DNA from: an uncultured Bacteroidales bacterium
Lineage (GTDB): Bacteria > Bacteroidota > Bacteroidia > Bacteroidales > P3
DNA: 39,645 nt
Direction of reading: 5' to 3'
Assembly: GCA_900318665.1 (NCBI GenBank)
Contig: ONLQ01000022.1
Span: 32,187-71,831, forward strand
The notes below the pieces were generated by a model that did not search any database, had not been told where the DNA came from, and saw nothing but the letters and a program-made list of their open reading frames with translations. A program made the position numbers and the translations under genes. How positions within the stretch are numbered: the first letter of the stretch is position 1; every line of letters begins with the position of its first letter. Positions 26,640 to 35,447 of this stretch are shown piece after piece.

Positions 26640-28100
26640 TTACTCTTCTTGCAATAGTTCTTTGGCCTTTTGCAGGCTGACACGCTCGCCGTTGGCAAAC
26701 GCCACCACAAAGGCATCTTTGAAGCCCTTGGCGCGCACATCGCTCTGCAACGCCTTGGCGGCCTCTATGGAGCGGGAGTCGCCCCACATATAGCAATAGA
26801 CATTGCCGTTTTGATAGTAGGTGAAGTTATCCAGGCCTTTAAGTTCCTTGTCTCCAGCCTTCAGCAACTTGTCGCTGCGCAGGAACTGCACCTTGAACGA
26901 CACCTTGTTTTTAGCCACAGGCTGTGCGGACTCCGTCTCGGTTGGCGTCGGAGTGGGTGCGACGTCCTGCGCAGCCTCTTCTTTCACGCCTTCGCGCTCC
27001 TTGGCCTCACGTTCGGCACGGGCCTTGGCTTCGGCCTCTTTGGCAGCGGCATCAGCGCGGGCTTTGTCCTCGGCGGCAGCCAGAGCCTTGGCGGCCTCTT
27101 CGCGAGCCTTGGCTTCAGCCTCGGCAGCCTCACGTTCGGCCTGTGCCTTTAGTTCTGCCTCGCGGGCAGCCTCAGCCTTGGCGGCGGCTTCGCGCTCGGC
27201 CTTGGCTTTGGCTTCTGCCTCGGCAGCGGCACGCTGGGCGGCTTTATCTTTGACAGTGCTGGCTTCGGCCATCTGCTCGCCTTCGGGAGCCTGGTCGAAC
27301 GACTTTATCAGTTTGGGCTGCGTTCCCTCCTCGTGAGCCTTGTAGGTGGCAAAAGCATTGTAGAGGCTCATGGCTATCTTGTTCTTGCCCGCCTCGCTCA
27401 TCATGAACTTCTCCTCCTCGGGGTTGCTAATGAAACCTATCTCCGTCAGCACGGCAGGCATGGCGGTCTTGTAGATGACAAACAACTCTGCCTGCTTCAC
27501 ACCGCGGTTTATGGATTTGATGTTTTGCGAGTATTGTTTCTGTATATAGTTGGCAAAATCGAGGCTCTTGGAGAGATAGGCGTTCTGATACATGGCGAAC
27601 ATCACATAACTCTCGGGCGAGTTGGGGTCAAAACCCTGATAGGCGCTATTCTTTTGATAGTCGCTCTCCTTCAAGATGTCGGCATTCTCCTTTTTTGCCA
27701 CCTCAAGGTTGGCCTTGCTCTGCGACAGACCCATCACGAAGGTCTCTACGCCGGTAGGTTTGCCCGTGGGGTGGGAGTTGGCATGAACCGAAATGAAGAG
27801 GTCGGCCTTGGCGTGGTTGGCAATCTCGGCACGACGTGCCAGGGTGATGTCCTCGTCGGTGGTGCGGGTATAGATGACCTTAACGTCCGGCAGATGCTTT
27901 TCCACCAACGAGCCGAACTTCAGCGCCACGGCCAGCACAAGGTCTTTTTCCCATATCTGCTTGCCATGAGCGCCAGGTTTTGCGCCGCCATGACCGGGAT
28001 CTATGACCAAAGTTTTCACTTTGCCAGGCTCCCTTTTCTGCGCCAGCGCAGGCATCGAAGCCAGCATTACGACCATCAGAAACAAAACTAACCTTCTCAT
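26640..28100 (-). CDS. N-acetylmuramoyl-L-alanine amidase with coiled coil and SPOR-like domain
   Basis: A 486-residue exported cell-wall hydrolase that cuts the bond between muramic acid and the peptide stem. A signal peptide (1-20, ending 'PALA') is followed by an Amidase_3 domain (about 28-255). The zinc ligands are visible: His37 in 'DPGHGG', Glu51 in 'WEKDL' and His106 in 'SVHANS'; the catalytic Glu220 is in 'LTEIGF'. Residues about 280-370 are a highly repetitive Ala/Glu/Lys/Arg coiled coil resembling TolA, a likely spacer. The last about 85 residues ('VSFKVQFLRS' onward) resemble a SPOR domain, which binds denuded septal glycan. A role in daughter-cell separation is inferred. It is the first gene of the minus-strand run. 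Confidence 0.92.
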   Translation of the reverse strand: MRRLVLFLMVVMLASMPALAQKREPGKVKTLVIDPGHGGAKPGAHGKQIWEKDLVLAVALKFGSLVEKHLPDVKVIYTRTTDEDITLARRAEIANHAKADLFISVHANSHPTGKPTGVETFVMGLSQSKANLEVAKKENADILKESDYQKNSAYQGFDPNSPESYVMFAMYQNAYLSKSLDFANYIQKQYSQNIKSINRGVKQAELFVIYKTAMPAVLTEIGFISNPEEEKFMMSEAGKNKIAMSLYNAFATYKAHEEGTQPKLIKSFDQAPEGEQMAEASTVKDKAAQRAAAEAEAKAKAEREAAAKAEAAREAELKAQAEREAAEAEAKAREEAAKALAAAEDKARADAAAKEAEAKARAEREAKEREGVKEEAAQDVAPTPTPTETESAQPVAKNKVSFKVQFLRSDKLLKAGDKELKGLDNFTYYQNGNVYCYMWGDSRSIEAAKALQSDVRAKGFKDAFVVAFANGERVSLQKAKELLQEE

Positions 28101-28145
28101 TGTCAGTAATAATATTTTTCCTTTTATTATTCGGGCAAATAATGC

Positions 28146-28174
28146 TATCTTTGCAAACTAAAAATGCAAAGATA
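28146..28174. promoter_or_regulatory. Overlapping divergent promoters in an inverted repeat
   Basis: The perfect inverted repeat TATCTTTGCA / TGCAAAGATA (10 bp arms, 9-nt centre) places a -7 box on each strand: plus at 28146-28153 toward lptD, minus at 28167-28174 toward the amidase. Both start points would fall in the same few bases near the centre, so each transcript runs through the other promoter. Confidence 0.65.
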
Positions 28175-28210
28175 CAGATTTAAATTGATAATCTGGCAAT
28201 AATAAGCAAA

Positions 28211-30949
28211 TTGCCTTCCAGAGGCAGCAAACATTTCCTAAATCGCTCACTCCCGCCACTGAACTCAACCCTCCATAGCATTGTCCGCCTTGTCGTTTTC
28301 GCACTGTTGCTGATAACGACCAATTTTTTGTTGGCCCAGACTGACAAGCCCGAGAAACGCAAGGCAAAAGCACTCCTGATTGACAGCACAAGCAACAACC
28401 GTCTGCAGAGCGTAGTGCCAAAGATTAACATTGCCACGCTGGGCGACACCACGCAGCGCGACAGCCTCCTGACCGACTCGCTGGGTCTCATGCCGCTGTC
28501 CAAAAACGCGCTCACCTCCGTGGTGCACTACAAGGCCACCGACTCCATTGCCCTCAACGTCAGCGATCGGCAGGCTTTCCTCTATCGCGACGGCGAGGTC
28601 AACTACCAGGAAATGAACCTTACGGCCAACGCCGTCATGGTGGATTTCAACGAGCAGGTGATGCAGGCATACAGCACTACCGACACCAACGGCACCATTC
28701 TGGGCCGCCCCCTATTCAAACAAGGCGAGGACGAATATCTGGCCGACACCATACGCTTCAACTACAGCACGAAAAAAGGTATTATCCATTCCGTCATCAC
28801 GCAAGAGGGCGACGGATTTCTGCACGGAAACAAGGTGAAGAAGATGAACGACACGGTGATGTATCTGAGCAGCGGACAATACACCACCTGCAACTTTGCC
28901 CATCCCCACTACGCGCTCAACTTCTCGCAGTCAAAAATGATTGTAGGCGACAAGATGGTTTCTGGTCCCGCCTACCTCAGCATCGAGGACGTGCCGACGC
29001 CGCTGGCTCTGCCATTTGCCTTCTACCCCTTGACCCACGGACGCTCGTCGGGCATACTCATTCCGTCCTACGGCTGGATGGACAGCCGCGGCTACTATCT
29101 GCACGACGGCGGCTACTACTGGGCCATAGGCGACCATGTTGACCTCTCCATTTTAGGCGACATATACACCAACCTGAGTTGGCAGGCCGAGGCGCGCAGC
29201 AACTACTATGTGCGCTACAAGTTCAAGGGCAGCCTCGACGCACGCTACGGGCGCACCACCGAAGGTCTGAAAGGCGACCCCAACACCTACAACCAGTACA
29301 CAGACTTCAAGTTCACATGGAAACACCAGCAGGACGCCAAAGCCAACCCCTACAGCCGTTTCTCCGCCGACGTCAACCTGCAGAGCCGCAACTATAACCG
29401 CAACACCACCAGCCGCAACGACTACTTCACCTCCACCACCACGTCGAGCATAGCCTACTCCACCTCGCTGGGCAGTTATTTCAACCTCTCCGCCACGGCT
29501 CGCGAATCGTTCAACGCGCAGACCGGCCTGATGAACATCAAACTGCCGTCGCTGACGCTCAACTCCACCACCTTCTATCCCTTCCGCCGCAAATCGCCAA
29601 CGGGCGGCTACCGCTGGTATGAGAATATCTCGCTCACCTACTCCATGAACGCCGAAAACAACGTGTCGTCGCAAGACACCGAACTTTTCAAACCCGCTTT
29701 TTGGAACAAGATGAACTACGGCGTGCAGCACAGCATACCCATCAGCAGCACGCTCAAAGTCCTAAAATTCTTCAACTGGACCAACTCCATATCGCTCAAC
29801 GAACGCTGGCACTGGCGCACCATAGAGAAATCCTACGACACCGCCACACGCACTCTCACCGTGGACACCATCAACCGCTTCCGCGCCAACCACGACGCCA
29901 ACTTCTCATCCACCCTCTCCACGCGCATCTACGGCATTTTCAACTTCCGCCGAGGCTGGATTAGCGGCCTGCGCCATGTCATCAACCCATCCGTGGGATT
30001 TTCCTTCCGTCCCGACTTCGGCAGCGAGAGTTTCGGCTACTGGAAGAGTTACACCGACGAGACGGGCTATGTGCACCGCTATTCGATTTTCGAGCAGAGC
30101 CTCTACGGCGGTCCCAGCGACGGCCGCAGCGGACAGGTGCGTTTCGCCATTGGCAACAACCTCGAAATGAAAGTGCGCTCGCTGAAGGACAGCACCGCCA
30201 CGCCTACCAAAATCACACTGCTTGAAAGCCTCAACCTCGCCATGTCTTACGACCTGGCGAAGGACTCGCTCAACTGGAGCGACCTCTCCGTAACGGCACG
30301 CACCACGCTCTTCAAAGGCCTCGTGCTTAACTACAGCGCCACCTTCTCGCCCTACGTAATCGACAAGCAGGGACGCAAATTCAACAAATTCCTTTGGAAA
30401 GAAGGCGGCGGCTTCATGCGCCGACAAAACAGCAACTACAGCGCGCAACTCTCCTACTCGTTCAACAACAACACCTTCAAGTCCAGCGACAAGTCGTCCA
30501 AATCGCAAGGCGAGATGCAATACCCCATCATGCAGACGCCCTACAACTACAATCCCGCGCTGATGATGGGAACCTATGTGGACTTCAGTGTGCCGTGGAA
30601 CGTGTCCGTCAACTACTCGCTCACCTACGTCAACACATACGTCGCCTCACAACTCAACTACCAGAAAAATCTGACACAAACCTTGAGCGTCTCCGCCAAC
30701 TGCACACTCACCGAGAAATGGCGTCTCTCTGTCTCTTCGGGCTACGACTTCGTCAACAAAGGCATTTCTTACACCTCGCTCGACATCTACCGCGACCTGC
30801 ACTGCTGGGAAATGCGCCTCAACTGGGTGCCGTTCGGCTACTACAAGAGTTGGAACTTTATCATCAACATCAAAGCCCCGTCGCTCAAAGACCTCAAATA
30901 CGAGAAACGCCGCTCCTATCTCGACAACCACGGCTATTACAGTTACTAA
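28211..30949 (+). CDS. lptD: LPS-assembly protein LptD (TTG start)
   Basis: A 912-residue outer-membrane protein that inserts LPS into the outer leaflet. No ATG or GTG is available before the signal peptide. TTG at 28211 is the best start, about 50 nt after the predicted transcription start; ATT 28280 is less likely. The signal peptide core is 'LVVFALLLITTNFLLAQ'. The N-terminal OstA/LptA-like part (about 95-260) contains 'DRQAFLYRDGEVNYQEMNL' and 'GQYTTCNFAHPHYALNF'. The long C-terminal part is a beta-barrel with many alternating aromatic strands, beginning near 'PLTHGRSSGILIPSYG' and ending 'LDNHGYYSY'. Bacteroidetes LptD proteins have this layout. It is divergent from the amidase. Confidence 0.9.
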   Translation: MPSRGSKHFLNRSLPPLNSTLHSIVRLVVFALLLITTNFLLAQTDKPEKRKAKALLIDSTSNNRLQSVVPKINIATLGDTTQRDSLLTDSLGLMPLSKNALTSVVHYKATDSIALNVSDRQAFLYRDGEVNYQEMNLTANAVMVDFNEQVMQAYSTTDTNGTILGRPLFKQGEDEYLADTIRFNYSTKKGIIHSVITQEGDGFLHGNKVKKMNDTVMYLSSGQYTTCNFAHPHYALNFSQSKMIVGDKMVSGPAYLSIEDVPTPLALPFAFYPLTHGRSSGILIPSYGWMDSRGYYLHDGGYYWAIGDHVDLSILGDIYTNLSWQAEARSNYYVRYKFKGSLDARYGRTTEGLKGDPNTYNQYTDFKFTWKHQQDAKANPYSRFSADVNLQSRNYNRNTTSRNDYFTSTTTSSIAYSTSLGSYFNLSATARESFNAQTGLMNIKLPSLTLNSTTFYPFRRKSPTGGYRWYENISLTYSMNAENNVSSQDTELFKPAFWNKMNYGVQHSIPISSTLKVLKFFNWTNSISLNERWHWRTIEKSYDTATRTLTVDTINRFRANHDANFSSTLSTRIYGIFNFRRGWISGLRHVINPSVGFSFRPDFGSESFGYWKSYTDETGYVHRYSIFEQSLYGGPSDGRSGQVRFAIGNNLEMKVRSLKDSTATPTKITLLESLNLAMSYDLAKDSLNWSDLSVTARTTLFKGLVLNYSATFSPYVIDKQGRKFNKFLWKEGGGFMRRQNSNYSAQLSYSFNNNTFKSSDKSSKSQGEMQYPIMQTPYNYNPALMMGTYVDFSVPWNVSVNYSLTYVNTYVASQLNYQKNLTQTLSVSANCTLTEKWRLSVSSGYDFVNKGISYTSLDIYRDLHCWEMRLNWVPFGYYKSWNFIINIKAPSLKDLKYEKRRSYLDNHGYYSY

Positions 30950-31021
30950 ACGTTAAGCCATCTGATTAGGAAGCACCTTATAACCATTCGTTCCGAAAAA
31001 CCACAAAACACCAAATAAGGC

Positions 31022-31477
31022 ATGAAACTCTATTATTCCATAAAAGAAGTGGCTGAAATGCTGAATGTCAACACCTCACTGCTGCGCTTCTGGGAAAGCG
31101 AATTTCCGCAACTGAAGCCCAACAAGACCACGGGAGGTGCCCGAGTCTATACCGAGAAAGACATTGCCCTGGTACGAGAAATATACCGCCTTACGAAAGA
31201 ATGCGGATTCACCCTCGACGGCGCCCGCCAGCAACTGAAATCGCAAAGCCGTAAAGCAGCAGCATCCGCTGACGATGCCACAGCAATAGAGACATCAGCA
31301 CCATCGACCGAAAAGGCCGAGCAACTGGAATCGGCACTAAAAGAAAGCACCGACCGCGCCGCCGACCTGCAAAAGCAAATAAACAACCTACGCGAGCGCC
31401 ACAACCAAGCCATATCCTCCCTGCGCCAAGCCCGCCAGCAACTCGAGGACCTAAAAACCTCGCTGCAAAAGGATTAA
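31022..31477 (+). CDS. MerR-type HTH protein with coiled coil
   Basis: A 151-residue protein. Residues 3-70 form a MerR winged helix-turn-helix: 'YYSIKEVAEMLNVNTSLLRF', 'WESEFPQLKP', 'ARVYTEKDIALVREIYRL'. Residues about 95-150 are a Gln/Glu/Arg-rich coiled coil, probably for dimerisation. No cysteine cluster or effector domain follows, so it is not a typical metal or drug sensor. It lies 72 nt after lptD, with no terminator seen, and 36 nt before a CPBP protease gene. Its targets cannot be told from the sequence. Confidence 0.9.
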   Translation: MKLYYSIKEVAEMLNVNTSLLRFWESEFPQLKPNKTTGGARVYTEKDIALVREIYRLTKECGFTLDGARQQLKSQSRKAAASADDATAIETSAPSTEKAEQLESALKESTDRAADLQKQINNLRERHNQAISSLRQARQQLEDLKTSLQKD

Positions 31478-31513
31478 TAGCAAACTACTTTTCAATTCAA
31501 ACTTATTCTTACC

Positions 31514-32281
31514 ATGACGGAAACGAAACAATCATGGCGTGAGGTTTTGCGCTTTGCCATATGGATTTTGCCTATTGCGGCTATTGGCGGTTATTGCTCT
31601 GGGCGATATGTGCTTCTCACTTATACTCCGGAATTACGACAGGCCATATTGGAGCAGATTGGCAGTGCCGAAATGTTTGCTGCCACTACTGCGGCACAAA
31701 GCGTTATCTATGCTTTGATAGCAGGTGTTTTGGGCTATATCATCGCTAAAAAGATAGGATTGCTGCGGCCTTTCGGATTTCACTGGAAAGAACTAAAAAC
31801 CACTCTTCTAATCACACTGATTAGCGGAATTGTTCTAGCTGCGGACTATTGGACCTTCAGCGCCGCCATTCCCAACGGCAGAGACAACTATGAGATACTC
31901 TACAAAAATGCCGACAACTGGATTGCGTCCATTCTCTATGGCGGCGTGGTAGAAGAGGTTATGATGCGACTGTTTGTAATGTCGCTGGCAGCATGGGTAT
32001 TATGGAAACTTGCAGCACGCAACAAAGAGCAAATTCCCACAGGACTATTGATTGCGGCCAACGTTATCAGTGCCACACTGTTTGCCGCTGGACATCTGCC
32101 AAGCGCCGCCAGCATGTACGACGGACTTTCGCCTTTGATTGTAACACGCATTATGCTCTTGAACGGAGTGTTCGGGCTGTTTTTCGGCTGGCTCTATCGC
32201 ACCAAGGGCATACAATATGCAATGGTGGCCCACGCCGGCACACATATTGTCTCTAAACTTATTTGGCTGCTTTGGGCTTAA
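31514..32281 (+). CDS. CPBP-family intramembrane metalloprotease
   Basis: A 255-residue polytopic membrane protein with about seven hydrophobic segments. The CPBP/CAAX-protease (ABI) motifs are intact: Glu147-Glu148-x-x-x-Arg152 ('EEVMMR'), Phe190-x-x-x-His194 ('FAAGH') and a final His240/His244 pair ('HAGTH'). Members are glutamate-type intramembrane proteases related to Rce1; in bacteria many are linked to bacteriocin maturation or self-immunity, but substrates are mostly unknown. No bacteriocin-like small gene is visible nearby. It follows the MerR-type gene by 36 nt and is probably cotranscribed. Confidence 0.9.
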   Translation: MTETKQSWREVLRFAIWILPIAAIGGYCSGRYVLLTYTPELRQAILEQIGSAEMFAATTAAQSVIYALIAGVLGYIIAKKIGLLRPFGFHWKELKTTLLITLISGIVLAADYWTFSAAIPNGRDNYEILYKNADNWIASILYGGVVEEVMMRLFVMSLAAWVLWKLAARNKEQIPTGLLIAANVISATLFAAGHLPSAASMYDGLSPLIVTRIMLLNGVFGLFFGWLYRTKGIQYAMVAHAGTHIVSKLIWLLWA

Positions 32282-32406
32282 TACAAGCCAATGCAGATTT
32301 CTCACAAACGGGGACTGTAACCGGATTATTCCTGCCGCCTTTAATTTCTTTTGCTGCAGGCGCTTGACTTTTTCCACAAAATAGCGTTTTTTGGTGCGGC
32401 ATTTTC

Positions 32407-33237
32407 ATGTCTCACCTTAAAACATTATTGATTATGGAATACACATTTGAAGAGTATCTCCGTTGCAAGAACATGGCGGAGAACAGCATCGTAGCCTACG
32501 AATTTGCCGCAAAAAACTACCTGCAGCGGCACGAGAAGGTCAATAAGCACAACCTGCTGCTCTATAAAAACTACCTGATAGAGACCTTTAAGCCTAAAAC
32601 GGTCAATTTACGCATTATCGGCATCAACAAGTACCTGGACTACCTCGGGAAGGACAAACTGCGATTAAAGCCCATAAAAATACAGCAAAAGACCTATCTG
32701 GAAAACGTCATTAGTAATGCCGACTACAATTTTCTTAAAAACAGCCTCAAAAAAGATGGAAATATGGAATGGTATTTCGTGGTGCGTTTTCTTGCCGCCA
32801 CAGGAGCCCGCGTGAGCGAACTGATACAACTGAAGGTGGAGCATGTGGAGGTGGGCTATTTCGACATTTACAGCAAAGGCGGCAAACTGCGACGCATCTA
32901 CATTCCCCAACGGCTGTGTGACGAGTGCCTGCAATGGCTGTATAGCAAAGGGCGAAACAGCGGATATCTGTTCCTTAACTACCTTGGGGAACGCATATCG
33001 ACTCGCGGCATTTCGCGGCAACTAAAAACCTTTGCACAAAAATACAGGATGAACTCTGACGTGGTCTATCCGCACTCTTTCCGACACCGTTTTGCAAAAA
33101 ACTTCCTTGAAAAATTTAACGACATAGCCCTGCTTGCCGACCTAATGGGACACGAAAGCATTGAAACCACGCGAATCTACCTGCGACGTACAAGCACAGA
33201 ACAGCAGGAGATTGTGAACAAAGTCGTTACTTGGTGA
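32407..33237 (+). CDS. Tyrosine recombinase (phage integrase family)
   Basis: A 276-residue recombinase if started at ATG 32407; ATG 32434 ('MEYTFEEYLRCKNM') is equally plausible. An N-terminal SAM-like core-binding domain (about 12-85) is followed by the catalytic domain with the full set of residues: Arg135 ('ATGARVSEL'), Lys157 or Lys160 ('YSKGGKLRR'), His223 and Arg226 ('HSFRH'), His249 ('LMGHES') and nucleophile Tyr258 ('TRIYL'). It is therefore probably active. Size and layout resemble XerC/D-type enzymes and the Bacteroidales invertases that flip surface-gene promoters. No phage or transposon genes lie beside it. It appears to be a single-gene insertion or a solitary recombinase. Confidence 0.92.
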   Translation: MSHLKTLLIMEYTFEEYLRCKNMAENSIVAYEFAAKNYLQRHEKVNKHNLLLYKNYLIETFKPKTVNLRIIGINKYLDYLGKDKLRLKPIKIQQKTYLENVISNADYNFLKNSLKKDGNMEWYFVVRFLAATGARVSELIQLKVEHVEVGYFDIYSKGGKLRRIYIPQRLCDECLQWLYSKGRNSGYLFLNYLGERISTRGISRQLKTFAQKYRMNSDVVYPHSFRHRFAKNFLEKFNDIALLADLMGHESIETTRIYLRRTSTEQQEIVNKVVTW

Positions 33238-33260
33238 TAGGATTACGCCGTAACACCATT

Positions 33261-33301
33261 AAAAAAAGCAGGTGCATGCGCGGTATCGCGCAAGCACCTG
33301 C
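33261..33301 (-). terminator. Terminator of the greA-HIT unit (strong inverted repeat)
   Basis: The outer stem GCAGGTGC / GCACCTGC (33268-33275 and 33294-33301) and inner stem GCGCG / CGCGC (33278-33282 and 33287-33291) are capped by GTAT. On the minus strand seven T follow (33261-33267), 24 nt past the HIT stop. On the plus strand, after the recombinase, no T tract follows. Confidence 0.8.
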
Positions 33302-33324
33302 TTCATACTATCACATAACAACGT

Positions 33325-33720
33325 CTAAAAATGACGTGCTATCTCGGCAGCCAACTGCTGAAACTCTTCGGGAGTGAATTTTGGTCTGTCAGCACGCTTG
33401 AAATCAAGGTCGTCGGGCGAGTTGAGCGGAATAAGATGGATGTGTGCATGAGGCACATCAAGTCCCTGAACGGCAACGCCCACACGAATACACTGCACGG
33501 CTTGTTTCAAAGCCTTTGCCACTCGCTTGCTGAAAAGTTGCAAGTCTGTAAACTGCGCGTCATCTAAATCAAAGATATAATCTATCTCCTTTTTAGGGAT
33601 GCAGAGCAGATGGCCCTTCGCCATGGGGTTGATGTCAAGAAAAGCCAGACAGGTGTCGGTCTCGGCAACTTTGTAGCAAGGGATTTCACCTGCCACGATA
33701 CGCGAAAAAATAGAAGCCAT
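33325..33720 (-). CDS. HIT-family nucleotide-binding protein
   Basis: A 131-residue histidine-triad protein. N-terminal 'SIFSRIVAGEIPCYKV' and 'LAFLDINPMAKGHLLCIPK' are typical of the HINT/HIT group, and the triad H-x-H-x-H is at 91-95 ('PHAHIHLIP'). Such proteins hydrolyse nucleotide-phosphoramidates or related dinucleotides; the physiological substrate is not known. It lies 14 nt after greA and is followed by a strong terminator, so greA-HIT forms a two-gene unit, an order common in Bacteroidetes. Confidence 0.95.
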   Translation of the reverse strand: MASIFSRIVAGEIPCYKVAETDTCLAFLDINPMAKGHLLCIPKKEIDYIFDLDDAQFTDLQLFSKRVAKALKQAVQCIRVGVAVQGLDVPHAHIHLIPLNSPDDLDFKRADRPKFTPEEFQQLAAEIARHF

Positions 33721-33734
33721 AGAACAAAGTTTTA

Positions 33735-34208
33735 TTAGCGTTCGACAGTAACTATTTCAAACATCATCTTGCCAGCAGGGACAACCACCTCGACCTTATC
33801 GCCAGCCTTATGCCCAAGAAAAGCCTTGGCAAACGGCGATGTTACCGAGATAAGGCCTTTTTTGAGGTCGGCCTCGCTCTCGGGGACGATGGTATAGGTC
33901 TGTGCAGCCTTGGTCTTGACGTTCTTAACCTGAATTTTGGAGAGGAGAAGCACCTTTGAGGTGTCAATCTTCGACTCGTCCAAAAGGCGTGCATTGGCCA
34001 CGAGGTCCTGCAGTTTGGAGATGCGTGCCTCCAGATGGCCCTGTGCCTCCTTGGCGGCATCATACTCCGCGTTTTCAGAGAGGTCGCCTTTGTCGCGAGC
34101 CTCGGCAATGGCAGCCGATGCCGCCGGACGCTCTACGGCAATAAGATGATGTAATTCATCCTTCAACTTCTGCAGACCTTCTTCGCTATAGTATTTAATT
34201 TCTGACAT
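33735..34208 (-). CDS. greA: Transcription elongation factor GreA
   Basis: A 157-residue protein that enters the secondary channel of RNA polymerase and makes it cleave backtracked RNA. The N-terminal coiled coil (about 1-75) has the signature 'GDLSENAEYDAAKEAQ' at 41-56, with the acidic tip residues Asp42 and Glu45. The C-terminal FKBP-like domain ends in 'VVVPAGKMMFEIVTVER'. Length is normal. I see no clear -7 box in the about 60 nt upstream. Confidence 0.97.
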   Translation of the reverse strand: MSEIKYYSEEGLQKLKDELHHLIAVERPAASAAIAEARDKGDLSENAEYDAAKEAQGHLEARISKLQDLVANARLLDESKIDTSKVLLLSKIQVKNVKTKAAQTYTIVPESEADLKKGLISVTSPFAKAFLGHKAGDKVEVVVPAGKMMFEIVTVER

Positions 34209-34263
34209 AATAAAAAGATTTTCTTTATACAGGGGAGGAAATAATCAGTAGAACGAAAAATCT

Positions 34264-34304
34264 TAAAAGATAGGAAAGGTTGCACTGCTACAACCTTCCC
34301 TATC
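34264..34304 (-). terminator. Terminator after the PorV-like gene
   Basis: GATAGG-A-AAGGTTG (34269-34282) pairs with CAACCTT-C-CCTATC (34291-34304), with one internal mismatch and an 8-nt loop. On the minus strand TTTT follows, then more T-rich sequence. It begins 27 nt past the stop of the gene at 34332. Confidence 0.75.
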
Positions 34305-34331
34305 ATGATTATGCGAATTGTTGATTAGACC

Positions 34332-35414
34332 TTAGAATTTGAGCGTGCCACCGATGGAGTGGGTACCCTTGAGAGGCGATGCGCTGCGGAAAGAGTAATC
34401 AAGTTCGATAGAGGTGTTCGATTTGCCGTTGCTGTCCTTCTTGCCGAGAGGAATTTCGACCGAGGCGCCAGCACAAAGACCGGTGTTGGCCGTGGTGCGG
34501 TCGCTCTCGCTAAAGATATCGGTCTGATAGACATAGCCGGCACGAACCTCAACCATGTTCAAAACGCCGTACTCTACACCAAGGGCAAAATTGTCCTTGA
34601 GGAAAGCGTTGGAGGTGAAACTACCAGCCACCGTAACACGCTGTGCCCATTTCTCGAAGAGGAAATCGTAGGACAGACCAATGTTGAGGCAGGTGGGAAG
34701 TTCCATCTCGGCAGAACGAGTCTCGACGGTGAAATTGTTACCTGCATCATTAACCATTGTCAGCGAGTGACCAGTGCCGGAGAAATGCATGGCGGTACCG
34801 ATATTTTTCAGGCTGATACCGAACTTCAACTCATCGTCAGCACCAGTAACATACTGGATACCGGCATCGATAGAGAAGCCCTGAGCCGAGATATTGTCGG
34901 TGGACTCGGTAATGATACGGATGGCAGCACCACCATGGATGCTACGAGTGAACGAGTGGGAATATCCAACAGCGATATTCATGAACGAGGGAGAGAACGT
35001 ACCTGCGGTACCCTCTGGGTTATCGACAGTGGTGATGTCGATGTCGCCAAAGCCCATAGTCATGACCGACACACCTGCCACACCCGACTCAAAGAGACGG
35101 ATGCCAAGGCCGAAGGCATTGATAGAGGCTCCCGACGTGGAACCGCTCTTGCCTCCAAGGTAGATAGTGTTAGAATAGGTTCCCTCGAAATTGCGCGTGA
35201 AAGCAAGACCTGCAATATTGGAATAGAAAGCATCGAGACCACGAACATTGGCAATCGACACACTCCCCCAACCTGCACTACGTGCCCACGGATTGATAAG
35301 AAGCTCTGTGGCGCCAGCAGTACCGCGACGGTTGTCATTGCCAGCCCAGGCGGACTGGAATGACAGGACCGACACCATGGCGACAACAGTCATTATTTTT
35401 AATATATTTTTCAT
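34332..35414 (-). CDS. PorV/PorQ-family outer-membrane beta-barrel protein
   Basis: A 360-residue protein started at ATG 35414, which opens the signal peptide 'MKNILKIMTVVAMVSVLSF' ending near 'SAWA'; the ATG at 35441 adds nine unlikely residues. The start of the mature part ('GTAGATELLINPWARSAGW', 'LDAFYSNIAGLAFT') is the PorV/PorQ signature, related to 'GARAxGMGGA...NPAGLA'. The rest consists of amphipathic barrel strands ending in 'GTLKF'. PorV shuttles T9SS cargo from the translocon to the attachment complex in Porphyromonas. Here it directly follows, by 33 nt, a very large secreted protein, so it may be a dedicated partner. It is probably not the housekeeping PorV. Confidence 0.83.
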   Translation of the reverse strand: MKNILKIMTVVAMVSVLSFQSAWAGNDNRRGTAGATELLINPWARSAGWGSVSIANVRGLDAFYSNIAGLAFTRNFEGTYSNTIYLGGKSGSTSGASINAFGLGIRLFESGVAGVSVMTMGFGDIDITTVDNPEGTAGTFSPSFMNIAVGYSHSFTRSIHGGAAIRIITESTDNISAQGFSIDAGIQYVTGADDELKFGISLKNIGTAMHFSGTGHSLTMVNDAGNNFTVETRSAEMELPTCLNIGLSYDFLFEKWAQRVTVAGSFTSNAFLKDNFALGVEYGVLNMVEVRAGYVYQTDIFSESDRTTANTGLCAGASVEIPLGKKDSNGKSNTSIELDYSFRSASPLKGTHSIGGTLKF

Positions 35415-35447
35415 ACTCAGAAACTGTTTATGCGTTATCAATCAGAT

